The translations under genes were made by a program, and so were the position numbers. 36,928 nucleotides of DNA, taken from positions 146,908 through 183,835 of the forward strand of contig NZ_HG005284.1 in NCBI RefSeq assembly GCF_000455285.1, written 5' to 3'. Source of the DNA: Candidatus Stoquefichus massiliensis AP9 (GTDB taxonomy: Bacteria; Bacillota_I; Bacilli_A; Erysipelotrichales; Coprobacillaceae). Below the pieces are notes generated by a model, which was not told where the DNA came from, ran no database searches, and was given only the letters and a program-made list of their open reading frames with translations. Shown piece by piece: positions 9,315 to 17,496 of the stretch. Position 1 is the first letter of the stretch. The number at the start of each line of letters is the position of its first letter.

Positions 9315-11204
9315 ATGAGAGATGAGGTGATGGACTTGAAAACTTTTATCAAATGGCTACGAAGAATTATCATTTCTGGGTTTGTTTTTATGATTGTTGT
9401 TTATGGTGTGAGTTATATTATTGAAGCTCCTGATTTAGGTCAGGGTCATTATATTAAAATGTATGATCAGAATAATCAACTTTATTATCAATCTAATCAA
9501 CAAAGTAATGATATTCAATTAAAAGATGTATCTCAGGATTTTTTAAAAAGTATAGTTGCTATTGAAGATCATCGTTTTTATAAACACCGTGGATTTGATC
9601 CTATTGGTATTTTAAGAGCAGTAAAAGCAAATATTGTAGATGGTGGTAAATCTGAAGGAGCAAGTACCATTACACAACAATACGCTCGTTTAATGTTCTT
9701 AACGAATGAAAAAACATGGTCAAGAAAAATTAATGAAGCTTTTTTAACAACGAGATTAGAAGCTCATTATGATAAAGATACAATTTTACAAGGATATATT
9801 AATACTGTTTATTTTGGACACGGTATTTATGGAATTAAGAATGCATCACACTATTATTTTAATAAAGAACCCAAAGATTTAGATTTAAATGAATCAACAT
9901 TATTAGCTGGAGTTGTTAATGGTCCTGAATACTATTCTCCTTTTAAAGATATGGAAGGTGCAAAAGCAAGACAAAAATTAGTTTTAAATCAACTTGTTAA
10001 AGAAAAATATATCACTCAAGATAAAGCTAATCAAATTAGTAAAACACCATTTCAATTGAATCAGAATCGTTCATCCACACTTATCTGTGCTTATCCTTAT
10101 TATAAAGATACAGTTATACAAGAATTAAAAGAATTGGGATTCTATCAGGAAAACTATATCAATCAGGGACTGAATATTCAAACAACACTTAATCCTTCTA
10201 TTCAAGATCAATTAAATCAAACAATTGAAAAAGAAATGAACGAAAGAGATGAACTAGAAGTATCAAGTATCATTCTTGATAGTCATCAAGCTTCAGTACT
10301 TGCGGTTGTTGGCGGAAAAGACTATGCGACATCACAATTCAATCGTGCAACAAGTGCATCACGACAAATTGGTTCTACGATGAAACCATTACTCTATTAT
10401 ACAGCTATTGAAAATGGTTTTACTCCCACAACAAAATTTAAAAGTGAACCTACACAATTTAAAATGGATAGTGGCAAACAATATTCTCCAACTAATTTTA
10501 ATCAAAAATATGCCTATAAAGATATAACATTGGCACAAGCCATTGCAGTCAGTGATAATATTTATGCTGTAAAAACACATATGTTTTTAGGTGAACAAAC
10601 TTTAGTTAATGCATTATCTCAATTTGGTTTTAAACATATCTCTCCCCATCCATCATTAGCTTTAGGAACATTAAATACAAATATTTATGAATTATCTTCT
10701 ATTTATAGTACATTTGCTAATGTTGGAAAATATAATGATGTACATACAATCACCAAAATAACAAATAATGATGGTGATGTATTATATAAATATAAAGCAA
10801 AGGAACAACAATTACTCAATCAGGAATCAACACTTATTTTAAATCAGTTACTCACTGCTCCATTCCATTCTCAGTTTAATACTTATGCTTCAGCAACAAT
10901 GTCATCATACCAAACAAAAACAACTTTTGCTGCTAAAACAGGTTCAACATCCTATGATTCCTTATGTGCTGGATATAATCCCAACTATACAATTCTCAGT
11001 TGGACCGGTTATGATGACAATCGTGATATGAATATGTCTTCTGATACAAAGATTCCTAAAGTTATTTTTCAAACCATGGCTAACTTCTTACAAAAAGAAG
11101 AAGAGTGGTATCAGCCAACAGATAAACTTCAACAAATTCCTATCAATCCGATTACTGGTGACTTCCAAGAAAATGGGCTTGTTTATTGGTTTAGAAACAC
11201 ATAA
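9315..11204 (+). CDS. Class A penicillin-binding protein (bifunctional transglycosylase/transpeptidase)
   Basis: This 629-residue peptidoglycan synthase has a cytoplasmic N-terminus, one transmembrane helix (about 16-37) and two extracytoplasmic catalytic domains. The transglycosylase signatures are EDHRFYKHRGFDP (catalytic E84) and GASTITQQYARLM. The transpeptidase has its three motifs: S354-T-M-K357 (GSTMKP), S413-D-N415 and K541-T-G543. The protein polymerises glycan strands and cross-links them outside the membrane. The start is uncertain: the ATG at 9315 has little ribosome site, the ATG at 9330 abuts GAGGTG, and a TTG at 9336 would have that site six bases away. The gene is single, divergent from DUF1934, and ends at a bidirectional terminator. 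Confidence 0.95.
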   Translation: MRDEVMDLKTFIKWLRRIIISGFVFMIVVYGVSYIIEAPDLGQGHYIKMYDQNNQLYYQSNQQSNDIQLKDVSQDFLKSIVAIEDHRFYKHRGFDPIGILRAVKANIVDGGKSEGASTITQQYARLMFLTNEKTWSRKINEAFLTTRLEAHYDKDTILQGYINTVYFGHGIYGIKNASHYYFNKEPKDLDLNESTLLAGVVNGPEYYSPFKDMEGAKARQKLVLNQLVKEKYITQDKANQISKTPFQLNQNRSSTLICAYPYYKDTVIQELKELGFYQENYINQGLNIQTTLNPSIQDQLNQTIEKEMNERDELEVSSIILDSHQASVLAVVGGKDYATSQFNRATSASRQIGSTMKPLLYYTAIENGFTPTTKFKSEPTQFKMDSGKQYSPTNFNQKYAYKDITLAQAIAVSDNIYAVKTHMFLGEQTLVNALSQFGFKHISPHPSLALGTLNTNIYELSSIYSTFANVGKYNDVHTITKITNNDGDVLYKYKAKEQQLLNQESTLILNQLLTAPFHSQFNTYASATMSSYQTKTTFAAKTGSTSYDSLCAGYNPNYTILSWTGYDDNRDMNMSSDTKIPKVIFQTMANFLQKEEEWYQPTDKLQQIPINPITGDFQENGLVYWFRNT

Positions 11205-11228
11205 AAATGAGGAAATTCCTCATTTTTT
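11203..11228. terminator. Bidirectional rho-independent terminator
   Basis: The perfect hairpin GAGGAA-A-TTCCTC is extended by flanking A/T pairs into an A run on the left and a T run on the right. It lies between the convergent penicillin-binding protein gene and the membrane protein gene at 11220, and contains the stop codons of both or their neighbours, so it can end transcription from either side. Confidence 0.9.
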
Positions 11229-11876
11229 CAATTCTTCTAATTCATCATTCCACTTTTTCTCATAAGTTCGTGAAACTTGATAGCGTTGATATTCTTCATT
11301 ATTTTTAAGAATTTCTTTACATCCTTGATTTCTAACAAATATAATTTTTGCCTTCTCCATATTTTTTACATATTCATTTTCTAATCTTAATGATTCTCTC
11401 AATATGCTTAAACATATTACTACAAGTCCATTAGCAAAATTTAATGTCATAAAATCTTTATCAATAAATGATTGAAAAAATAGTATAGGCAAAAATATAA
11501 ATACGCCTACCATCACAATATAATAAAAATCATCTACTGGTGATGTTCTCATTTCTCTTACAAACTCAATATTTCCAAATCCCCATGATACATATCTCCC
11601 AGGTTTTAACCAAATTGAACTCTTCACTAATGGATCTGGTCTTTCTACCGTTTGTACATACATCACTACTGTCGATATTGCCCATATTAAATAAAATGAT
11701 AAAAATATCATTACAAATGTTATCCATGATACATGAAAGTCATTTAAGCAAAATGAAATAAAACATATAAAGATATTATATGCTAATACAATGAAATGAA
11801 TGCGTTTATGATTCTGTAGAAATGGGGTTAATAAATATTTTAGAAAATCTCTTATTCTTATAATGATTTTTCTCAT
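11220..11876 (-). CDS. Membrane protein of unknown function
   Basis: This 218-residue protein has about four hydrophobic segments, roughly FIVLAYNIFICFISFCL, ITFVMIFLSFYLIWAISTVVMYV, YYIVMVGVFIFLPILFF and FANGLVVICLSIL, followed by a charged, helical C-terminal tail. I do not recognise the family. The frame is open to 11954, but the ATG at 11876 follows AGAGAGGTG with six-base spacing and the upstream stretch looks non-coding, so I start it there. It lies 64 bases after another small membrane protein gene on the same strand. The two may be co-transcribed. Confidence 0.7.
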   Translation of the reverse strand: MRKIIIRIRDFLKYLLTPFLQNHKRIHFIVLAYNIFICFISFCLNDFHVSWITFVMIFLSFYLIWAISTVVMYVQTVERPDPLVKSSIWLKPGRYVSWGFGNIEFVREMRTSPVDDFYYIVMVGVFIFLPILFFQSFIDKDFMTLNFANGLVVICLSILRESLRLENEYVKNMEKAKIIFVRNQGCKEILKNNEEYQRYQVSRTYEKKWNDELEELKK

Positions 11877-11940
11877 TCTCACACCTCTCTTCTTGTTAAA
11901 GATTAACATAATATAATAAAGAAAAAAACCTGTTTTAGCA

Positions 11941-12303
11941 CTAAGCTTCAACAAGTTCTTCTTCTGTTTCTTCTAATTGTGTTTCTTCAACAACATCTTT
12001 AGTTGTCACTTCTTCATTTTGATCTGTAGTTAAATCTTTTACACTCATATTCTTATATAACTGTATTCCATAACCACAACCAAAAATAATAGTTCCTAAC
12101 CCAAGGAATAAAAATGTATTATTCACATAATACAAAAAGATATCCATCCAGTTTGCTGCAAAACTTACATCACCAGAAGCAACTAATCCCATAATATAGA
12201 TAGTTACATTATAAAATGTTAATCCAAAACCAATAATCATTAATGCTGCAATCACATAAAATAATATACTCATTTTAGATATTTTTTTATTCTTCAATTT
12301 CAT
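11941..12303 (-). CDS. Small two-helix membrane protein with acidic tail, unknown function
   Basis: This 120-residue protein has a basic N-terminus, two transmembrane helices (about 12-37 and 60-83) and a highly acidic C-terminal tail rich in Glu and Thr (TTKDVVEETQLEETEEELVEA). A GAGGAGG ribosome site supports the start. No family is recognised. It is placed between DedA and the 218-residue membrane protein, all on the minus strand with short gaps. This could reflect a membrane-related operon, but no specific role follows from the sequence. Confidence 0.7.
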   Translation of the reverse strand: MKLKNKKISKMSILFYVIAALMIIGFGLTFYNVTIYIMGLVASGDVSFAANWMDIFLYYVNNTFLFLGLGTIIFGCGYGIQLYKNMSVKDLTTDQNEEVTTKDVVEETQLEETEEELVEA

Positions 12304-12366
12304 GATATTTCCTCCTCAAACATGATGGATACTATTCTACATAATAATTATGTGATAAATATGTGT

Positions 12367-12978
12367 TTATCTTTTATCTTTACGTGAAAAATATTTAAAT
12401 ATCCAATATCCTACAATAATGACAATAATTCCTTTCCATACAATATCATATTGACTCATTATTGTCGAAATATAAGGCCACTGTTCTCCTAGATATGTCC
12501 CTAACAATACTAAAATCGTATCCCACAAAAGTGTTCCTAATAATGTATATAAAGAATAAGAAACAAAAGACATTTGTGCCATTCCAGCTGGTATAGATAT
12601 TAAACTTCTAATCATAGGAACAAGTCTTCCAAAAAACACAGCTTTTTTACCATGTTTTAAAAACCAATCTTGCGTTTTTTTTACATCTTCTTTATGAAAA
12701 TGCAATCTTATTGCCCATTTGCTATTCAATAAATTCTCTAATCTTGATGGGGTTAGTAATCTACCTAAATAATAAAGAACAAATCCACCTAAAAACGACC
12801 CACATGATCCTACAATAATGACTCCAGGAATTGTTAAATACGTCATAGCTGTCATAAAACCTGCAAAAGTTAAAATAACTTCTGAAGGAATTGGGGGAAA
12901 TACATTCTCAATTATCATTAATACAAACAAACTTATATAACCATACTCTTGTATTAACATCGTAATCCATTCTTGCAT
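12367..12978 (-). CDS. DedA/SNARE-associated family membrane protein
   Basis: This 203-residue integral membrane protein is of the DedA family, implicated in flipping or trafficking of lipid carriers and in membrane homeostasis. Family landmarks are the N-terminal IENVFPPIPSEVILTFAGF, the central FFGRLVPMIRSLISIPAGMAQM with its conserved arginines, and LGTLLWDTILVLLGTYLGEQW. Length is typical. GGAGGAGG precedes the ATG. It is probably the first gene of a short minus-strand set with the two unknown membrane proteins. Which lipid it handles cannot be told from the sequence; members include undecaprenyl-phosphate (UptA) and phosphatidylethanolamine flippases. Confidence 0.92.
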   Translation of the reverse strand: MQEWITMLIQEYGYISLFVLMIIENVFPPIPSEVILTFAGFMTAMTYLTIPGVIIVGSCGSFLGGFVLYYLGRLLTPSRLENLLNSKWAIRLHFHKEDVKKTQDWFLKHGKKAVFFGRLVPMIRSLISIPAGMAQMSFVSYSLYTLLGTLLWDTILVLLGTYLGEQWPYISTIMSQYDIVWKGIIVIIVGYWIFKYFSRKDKR

Positions 12979-13066
12979 TTTTTATTCCTCCTCCATAAAC
13001 TGACATTCTTTTTTATAAAAGTATGCTTTAATACTATATAGGCAAAATAAAATAAAATATTCGCTA

Positions 13067-13095
13067 TTTACATATTTAATCGAGTATGGTAATAT
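13067..13095 (+). promoter_or_regulatory. Sigma-A-type promoter for the riboswitch/ATPase transcript
   Basis: The -35 TTTACA (13067-13072), a 17-base spacer and the -10 TAATAT (13090-13095) place the start of transcription near 13102, exactly where the riboswitch P1 helix begins. Confidence 0.7.
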
Positions 13096-13101
13096 AAATG
13101 C

Positions 13102-13190
13102 AATGAGGGAGTAGTCTCACAACATGTGTGATGTCATCAACAAACGCGGATAGGCAACTATTCTGGTGCATCTTAAAGACAAGACTCGTT
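13102..13190 (+). ncRNA. yybP-ykoY (Mn2+) riboswitch aptamer
   Basis: The leader carries the conserved GGGAGTAG of the yybP-ykoY class just inside a P1 helix formed by AATGAG (13102-13107) and CTCGTT (13185-13190); the 3' side of the junction reads GACAAGA, matching the class's usual AGCAAGAC. Inside are a hairpin TCACA/TGTGA (13117-13131), a longer arm closed by GATG/CATC (13130-13172) and a GCAA-capped hairpin ATAG/CTAT. This class binds Mn2+. The 3' P1 strand is also the 5' arm of the terminator stem, so metal binding should prevent termination and turn on the downstream ATPase. Confidence 0.85.
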
Positions 13191-13224
13191 AAAGAATGAA
13201 ATCTTTAGCGAGCTTGTCTTTTTT
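13176..13224 (+). terminator. Riboswitch-controlled intrinsic terminator
   Basis: A long stem joins AAGACAAG-A-CTCGTTAAAGA to TCTTTAGCGAG-CTTGTCTT with one bulged A and one wobble pair, an ATGAA-type loop and a run of six T. Bases 13185-13190 are shared with aptamer helix P1, so the two structures exclude each other. Confidence 0.9.
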
Positions 13225-13250
13225 GTTTGCTAAAGTGAAGGAGGAAAACA

Positions 13251-15824
13251 ATGTATTATCAAAAAAGTATTGAAGAAACTTTAAAAGAGTGTCAAACATC
13301 AAAAAATGGTTTATCAGAAAATAATGTAGAAAGACGTCATCAGGAATATGGTTATAATGTTCTTGATGAGAAAAAGAAAGAAAGTCCTCTCATTATATTT
13401 CTTAAACAATTTCAAGATTTATTAGTCATTATTTTAATCATTGCAGCCATTATTTCAGGAGTAAGTGGTCAATTTGAAAGTGCTTTAGTTATTGTTGTAG
13501 TTATTATTGTTAATGCAGTACTTGGAACAGTTCAAACATTAAAAGCTGAAAAATCACTAGAAAGCTTAAAAAAACTTTCTATCCCACAAGTCAAAGTCAT
13601 TAGAGATGGTCAATTAAAAGAAATTGATTCAACTGAATTAACAGTTGGAGATATTGTTCAAATTGAAGCCGGTGATATTGTTAGCGGTGATGGAAGAATA
13701 TTTGAGTCCTCATCATTACAAATTAACGAGAGTGCTTTGACAGGTGAAGTTGATAGTGTTGATAAAATCATTGATACTATCCATGACCAAGTTGTGGTTG
13801 GCGACCAAAAAAACATGGCTTTTTCTGGGAGTTTAGTCACAAATGGTACTGGACGCTATATTGTAACAAGCATTGGAATGCATACTGAAATTGGTAAAAT
13901 TGCTTCTATGCTTAATGAAGCTAAAGAAAGAAAAACACCTTTACAAAAAAGCTTAGATGAATTTAGTGGAAAATTATCTATTGCCATTATGTTTATATGT
14001 GCTCTTGTATTAGCTTTAAATATATTTTTAGCAAAACAATCTTTATTAGATGCTATGATGATTGCTGTAGCACTCGCTGTAGCAGCAATTCCAGAAGCAT
14101 TGAGTTCAATTGTGACCATTGTTTTATCTATGAGTACACAGAAAATGGTAAAAGAAAATGCAATTATCAAAAATTTAAATTCTGTCGAAAGTTTAGGTTG
14201 TGTTTCTGTAATTTGTAGTGATAAAACAGGAACATTAACGCAAAACAAGATGACACCTCAAACCATTTATTTCTATAATCAGCTTTTAAATATTGATGAT
14301 TTAGACAGCCATAACCATGATCATAATGTTTTATTAAAGGCATGTTTATTATGTAATAACTCTGTTATTAATGGTGAACAAAGAATTGGTGATCCTACTG
14401 AATTAGCACTTATTGATTTAGTCAATGAGCATACTAAAAATGATTCCCAATTTATAAATACTGCTATCCGTAAAAGTGAATTACCATTTGATTCAGATCG
14501 TAAACTTATGAGTATCTCATCATTAAATCATATTTATACAAAAGGTGCCCCTGATGTTATTTTACAAAGATGTACAACAATTCTTATTAATGGTCGTAAA
14601 GAAATTCTTTCTCAAAGACATAAAGATTTAATTTTACAAAGAAATCAAAATTATGCTAATGAAGGATTACGTGTTTTAGGCTTTGCCTATAAAGATTATA
14701 AAGGACAACAAGTCACACTTGATGATGAAAAAGAATTAACATTTGTTGGTCTTGTTTCCTTAATGGATCCACCACGTGAGGAAAGTGCTGATGCGGTTGC
14801 AAAATGTAAGATGGCTGGTATTAAACCAATTATGATTACAGGTGACCATGTTGTGACAGCTAGAAGTATTGCTAAAAAGATTGGAATTTATGAAGATGGT
14901 GATTTGTCTATTGATGGTCAGCAATTAAATAACATGAGTGATCAGGAATTAGATGGCAAATTAACACATATTAGTGTTTATGCAAGAGTTGCTCCTGAAC
15001 ATAAAATTCGTATTGTCAAAGCTTGGCAAAAACGTGGTGATATTGTTGCAATGACGGGTGATGGTGTCAATGATGCACCTGCCTTAAAACAAAGTGATAT
15101 CGGTGTTGCAATGGGAATTACCGGAACAGAAGTTTCTAAAGATGCAGCCAGTATGATATTAACTGATGATAATTTCTCAACGATTGTCAAAGCAGTCATT
15201 ACTGGACGTAACGTTTATCGTAATATTAAGAACTCAATTAATTATTTATTATCTGGTAACTTTGCTGGTATTTTATGTGTGTTTATCGCTTCTTTATTGT
15301 TGTTACCAACACCGTTCTTCCCAGTTCATTTATTGTTTATGAATTTGATTACTGACTCCTTGCCAGCCATTGCAATTGGTATGGAAGCAAGTCGTAATGA
15401 TGTTTTAAAAGAAAAGCCTAGAAATGCGAACGATTCTATTTTAAATAAACCAACATTTTTACAAATTGGATTTGAAGGTATTGTTATTGCATTATGCACT
15501 ATGTGTTCTTATTTAATGGGATTGAAAGGAGATCCAATGACAGCTTCAACCATGGCTTTTGCTACAATTTGCTTAGCTCGTCTATTACATGGATTCAATT
15601 GTCGTAGTGACCAACCATTAACAAAAATAGGCTTGTTCTCAAATCGTTCTAGTATTATTGCTTTCTTAGTTGGATTTGCATTGTTACATCTCATTTTATT
15701 TGTACCAGTTATGCACTCTCTCTTTATGATTCATACAATTTCTATGACCCAATTGTTATGTATCTATGGATTTGCATTACTTCCAACATTAATTATACAA
15801 GCAAGAAAAATGCTAGTTAAATAG
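13251..15824 (+). CDS. P-type cation ATPase (P2A type), predicted Mn2+/Ca2+ exporter
   Basis: This 857-residue membrane pump has the phosphorylated Asp in SDKTGTLT (D324), actuator motif LTGEV (164-167, usually TGES), membrane-4 motif IPEAL (E282), hinge motif GDGVNDAP and membrane-6 NLITDSLPAIAIG. In membrane 5 the sequence GNFAGILCVF has Gly where SERCA has the site-I Glu, which fits single-site Mn2+/Ca2+ pumps of the PMR1 kind. Streptococcal MgtA and lactococcal YoaB are related ATPases under the same riboswitch class, and MgtA is reported as a Mn2+/Ca2+ exporter. A strong GGAGG lies eight bases before the ATG. The gene is transcribed alone from the riboswitch leader to a terminator. Confidence 0.92.
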   Translation: MYYQKSIEETLKECQTSKNGLSENNVERRHQEYGYNVLDEKKKESPLIIFLKQFQDLLVIILIIAAIISGVSGQFESALVIVVVIIVNAVLGTVQTLKAEKSLESLKKLSIPQVKVIRDGQLKEIDSTELTVGDIVQIEAGDIVSGDGRIFESSSLQINESALTGEVDSVDKIIDTIHDQVVVGDQKNMAFSGSLVTNGTGRYIVTSIGMHTEIGKIASMLNEAKERKTPLQKSLDEFSGKLSIAIMFICALVLALNIFLAKQSLLDAMMIAVALAVAAIPEALSSIVTIVLSMSTQKMVKENAIIKNLNSVESLGCVSVICSDKTGTLTQNKMTPQTIYFYNQLLNIDDLDSHNHDHNVLLKACLLCNNSVINGEQRIGDPTELALIDLVNEHTKNDSQFINTAIRKSELPFDSDRKLMSISSLNHIYTKGAPDVILQRCTTILINGRKEILSQRHKDLILQRNQNYANEGLRVLGFAYKDYKGQQVTLDDEKELTFVGLVSLMDPPREESADAVAKCKMAGIKPIMITGDHVVTARSIAKKIGIYEDGDLSIDGQQLNNMSDQELDGKLTHISVYARVAPEHKIRIVKAWQKRGDIVAMTGDGVNDAPALKQSDIGVAMGITGTEVSKDAASMILTDDNFSTIVKAVITGRNVYRNIKNSINYLLSGNFAGILCVFIASLLLLPTPFFPVHLLFMNLITDSLPAIAIGMEASRNDVLKEKPRNANDSILNKPTFLQIGFEGIVIALCTMCSYLMGLKGDPMTASTMAFATICLARLLHGFNCRSDQPLTKIGLFSNRSSIIAFLVGFALLHLILFVPVMHSLFMIHTISMTQLLCIYGFALLPTLIIQARKMLVK

Positions 15825-15833
15825 TGAATATCA

Positions 15834-15873
15834 AAAGCACATCAATAAACCCAATAGGATTATGATGTGCTTT
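15834..15873. terminator. Bidirectional rho-independent terminator
   Basis: The 11-base arms AAAGCACATCA and TGATGTGCTTT flank an 18-base loop. It lies between the convergent ATPase gene and the glycosidase-like gene and has T-rich sequence on both sides. Confidence 0.85.
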
Positions 15874-15878
15874 CTCTT

Positions 15879-16973
15879 TTATAAAATATTTAGAAATAAT
15901 TCATCCATTTGCATAAGATCCCAACATAATGAAATAATTGGATAATCATTAAAAAGTTCTAGATTTTGTTTTAGTTTCAATGGATCAGTTGAACATATCC
16001 CATCAATTGGATTGATTTCAATTCCAGGAAAAACATGAGTTGGCAAATGGGATAAAAATACATTTTGTTTTCTTATACTATCATCACTAGCTGGATCATC
16101 ACCCCAATAATCAGCAAAACAGCTTGGATCTTCAAAATTTTTAACATAATCCTGATATTCATAACGCATCCCTGCAGGAGCTTCTGTGTATCGATACATC
16201 ATTGGTTTAATAAAATCAACAACCTCACTTATTTCTTTTATATTTTGTCCTACATGATAAGCTAAAAATGGTGCATAAATATCAGCTCCAACAATCAAAT
16301 CACGAGATGAAAAATAAGTTGCTAATGCAGTTATATAATCAGTAATCATACGAGCTCGCTTCGCATAAAAAGCATCAATTCCCTGATGTTTAAAATGATA
16401 TATGCCATTATCATCATATTGACCAGTTAATAGCAATTGATCATGATTATGAATAAGAGTTTTTAATTCATTCAAATCAATTCCAGCAAATTTTTCTTGA
16501 CATGTTTTACAAAAACAGCCAAATCCTTCATCATATCCATTAGCAAAAGATGGAAAACGTATTTTATCAATAAAGACACCATCAAAGGGTACATCTGCAA
16601 AATATTCTTCATAAATACTCATCACATAATCAATATTTTGTTGTGTCGCTGGACATGCAAAAGAAAAACTTTCATGTTCGATAACACTGACCCTTTCTCC
16701 TTGCGTTCCATTTATTGTTGTAAGCATAGTTGTATCACGAACTTGATCAGTTTCAGATAAAACAGGTAACCACAATAATACACGAATCCCTTTTTTATGG
16801 AAATAAGAAACCAACTGTTTATTTAAACTCTTATCAGTATTCCATCCCAATATAATATCATTAATTTTTATTTTCTCTATTATGCGTTCAGACTTTTCTT
16901 TTATTTCATCAAATGTATGCATCTGATGAACAAAACTTCCTGTGTGAAGTTGTAATGTATAACTATGTCCCAT
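15879..16973 (-). CDS. TIM-barrel glycoside-hydrolase-like protein (GHL type)
   Basis: This 364-residue soluble protein resembles the GHL/GH10-like putative glycosidases. The best evidence is FDGVFIDKIRFPSF (about 130-143), which matches the barrel strand DGIxxDxxRFP of those families and makes D136 a candidate catalytic or substrate residue. It is followed by a C-x-C-x2-C cluster (C153, C155, C158) in GFGCFCKTCQEKF, as seen in a number of TIM-barrel glycosidases. Other barrel strands are visible (IRVLLWLP, LIVGADIY, DFIKPMMYRY, ISLCWDL). No signal peptide is present, so it would act in the cytoplasm. The start has AAGGAGAT at good spacing. No substrate can be assigned, and its neighbours give no help. 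Confidence 0.65.
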   Translation of the reverse strand: MGHSYTLQLHTGSFVHQMHTFDEIKEKSERIIEKIKINDIILGWNTDKSLNKQLVSYFHKKGIRVLLWLPVLSETDQVRDTTMLTTINGTQGERVSVIEHESFSFACPATQQNIDYVMSIYEEYFADVPFDGVFIDKIRFPSFANGYDEGFGCFCKTCQEKFAGIDLNELKTLIHNHDQLLLTGQYDDNGIYHFKHQGIDAFYAKRARMITDYITALATYFSSRDLIVGADIYAPFLAYHVGQNIKEISEVVDFIKPMMYRYTEAPAGMRYEYQDYVKNFEDPSCFADYWGDDPASDDSIRKQNVFLSHLPTHVFPGIEINPIDGICSTDPLKLKQNLELFNDYPIISLCWDLMQMDELFLNIL

Positions 16974-17049
16974 ATTAATTATCTCCTTCTCTATTTTCTA
17001 TACTAAGTATACAATGAAATAAATAACAAAAACATATTCATAATCTTGT

Positions 17050-17496
17050 CTATTTACATATGTGATAAACACTCAAATCTTCATTAATCAATGTTTTCTT
17101 CATATGCACATGCGGACAATACTCATCAAGATATTCATCTCCATATGCTTGATAGCCATTCTTTTTATAAAAATTGCTTGCTCTTAATTGAGCAGATAGA
17201 GCCACTTCATGATAGCCTAACGCTTTGGCTTTATCTTCTAATACCTGAAGAATATAACTTCCTAGGTGTTGTTGTCTTACTTCTTTTAAGACAGCAATTC
17301 TCCCTAACATCATAATGCCATTTTCATCAAACATTCTAGCACAGCCAACTGGCTGTTCTTTATCATAAATCACAAGATGTAAACAATCATGATCAATCTC
17401 ATCAAACTCATTTTCAAATCCTTGTTCTTCTATAAAGACTTTTTGTCTAATCATTTTTGCATCATCATGTAATTGATTATAGAATTGAAACTTCAT
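17050..17496 (-). CDS. GNAT-family N-acetyltransferase (ElaA-like)
   Basis: This 148-residue acetyl-CoA-dependent acyltransferase has the N-terminal MIRQKVFIEEQGF similar to ElaA and related GNAT proteins. Motif A follows as MMLGRIAVLKEVRQQHLGSYIL, which corresponds to the acetyl-CoA pyrophosphate loop (Q/RxxGxG/A), and motif B as ASNFYKKNGYQAYGDEYLDE. The substrate is unknown. It starts inside the last codons of the HD-phosphohydrolase gene (20-base overlap) behind AAAGGAG, so the two are co-translated. It ends 76 bases before the GHL gene. Confidence 0.88.
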   Translation of the reverse strand: MKFQFYNQLHDDAKMIRQKVFIEEQGFENEFDEIDHDCLHLVIYDKEQPVGCARMFDENGIMMLGRIAVLKEVRQQHLGSYILQVLEDKAKALGYHEVALSAQLRASNFYKKNGYQAYGDEYLDEYCPHVHMKKTLINEDLSVYHICK

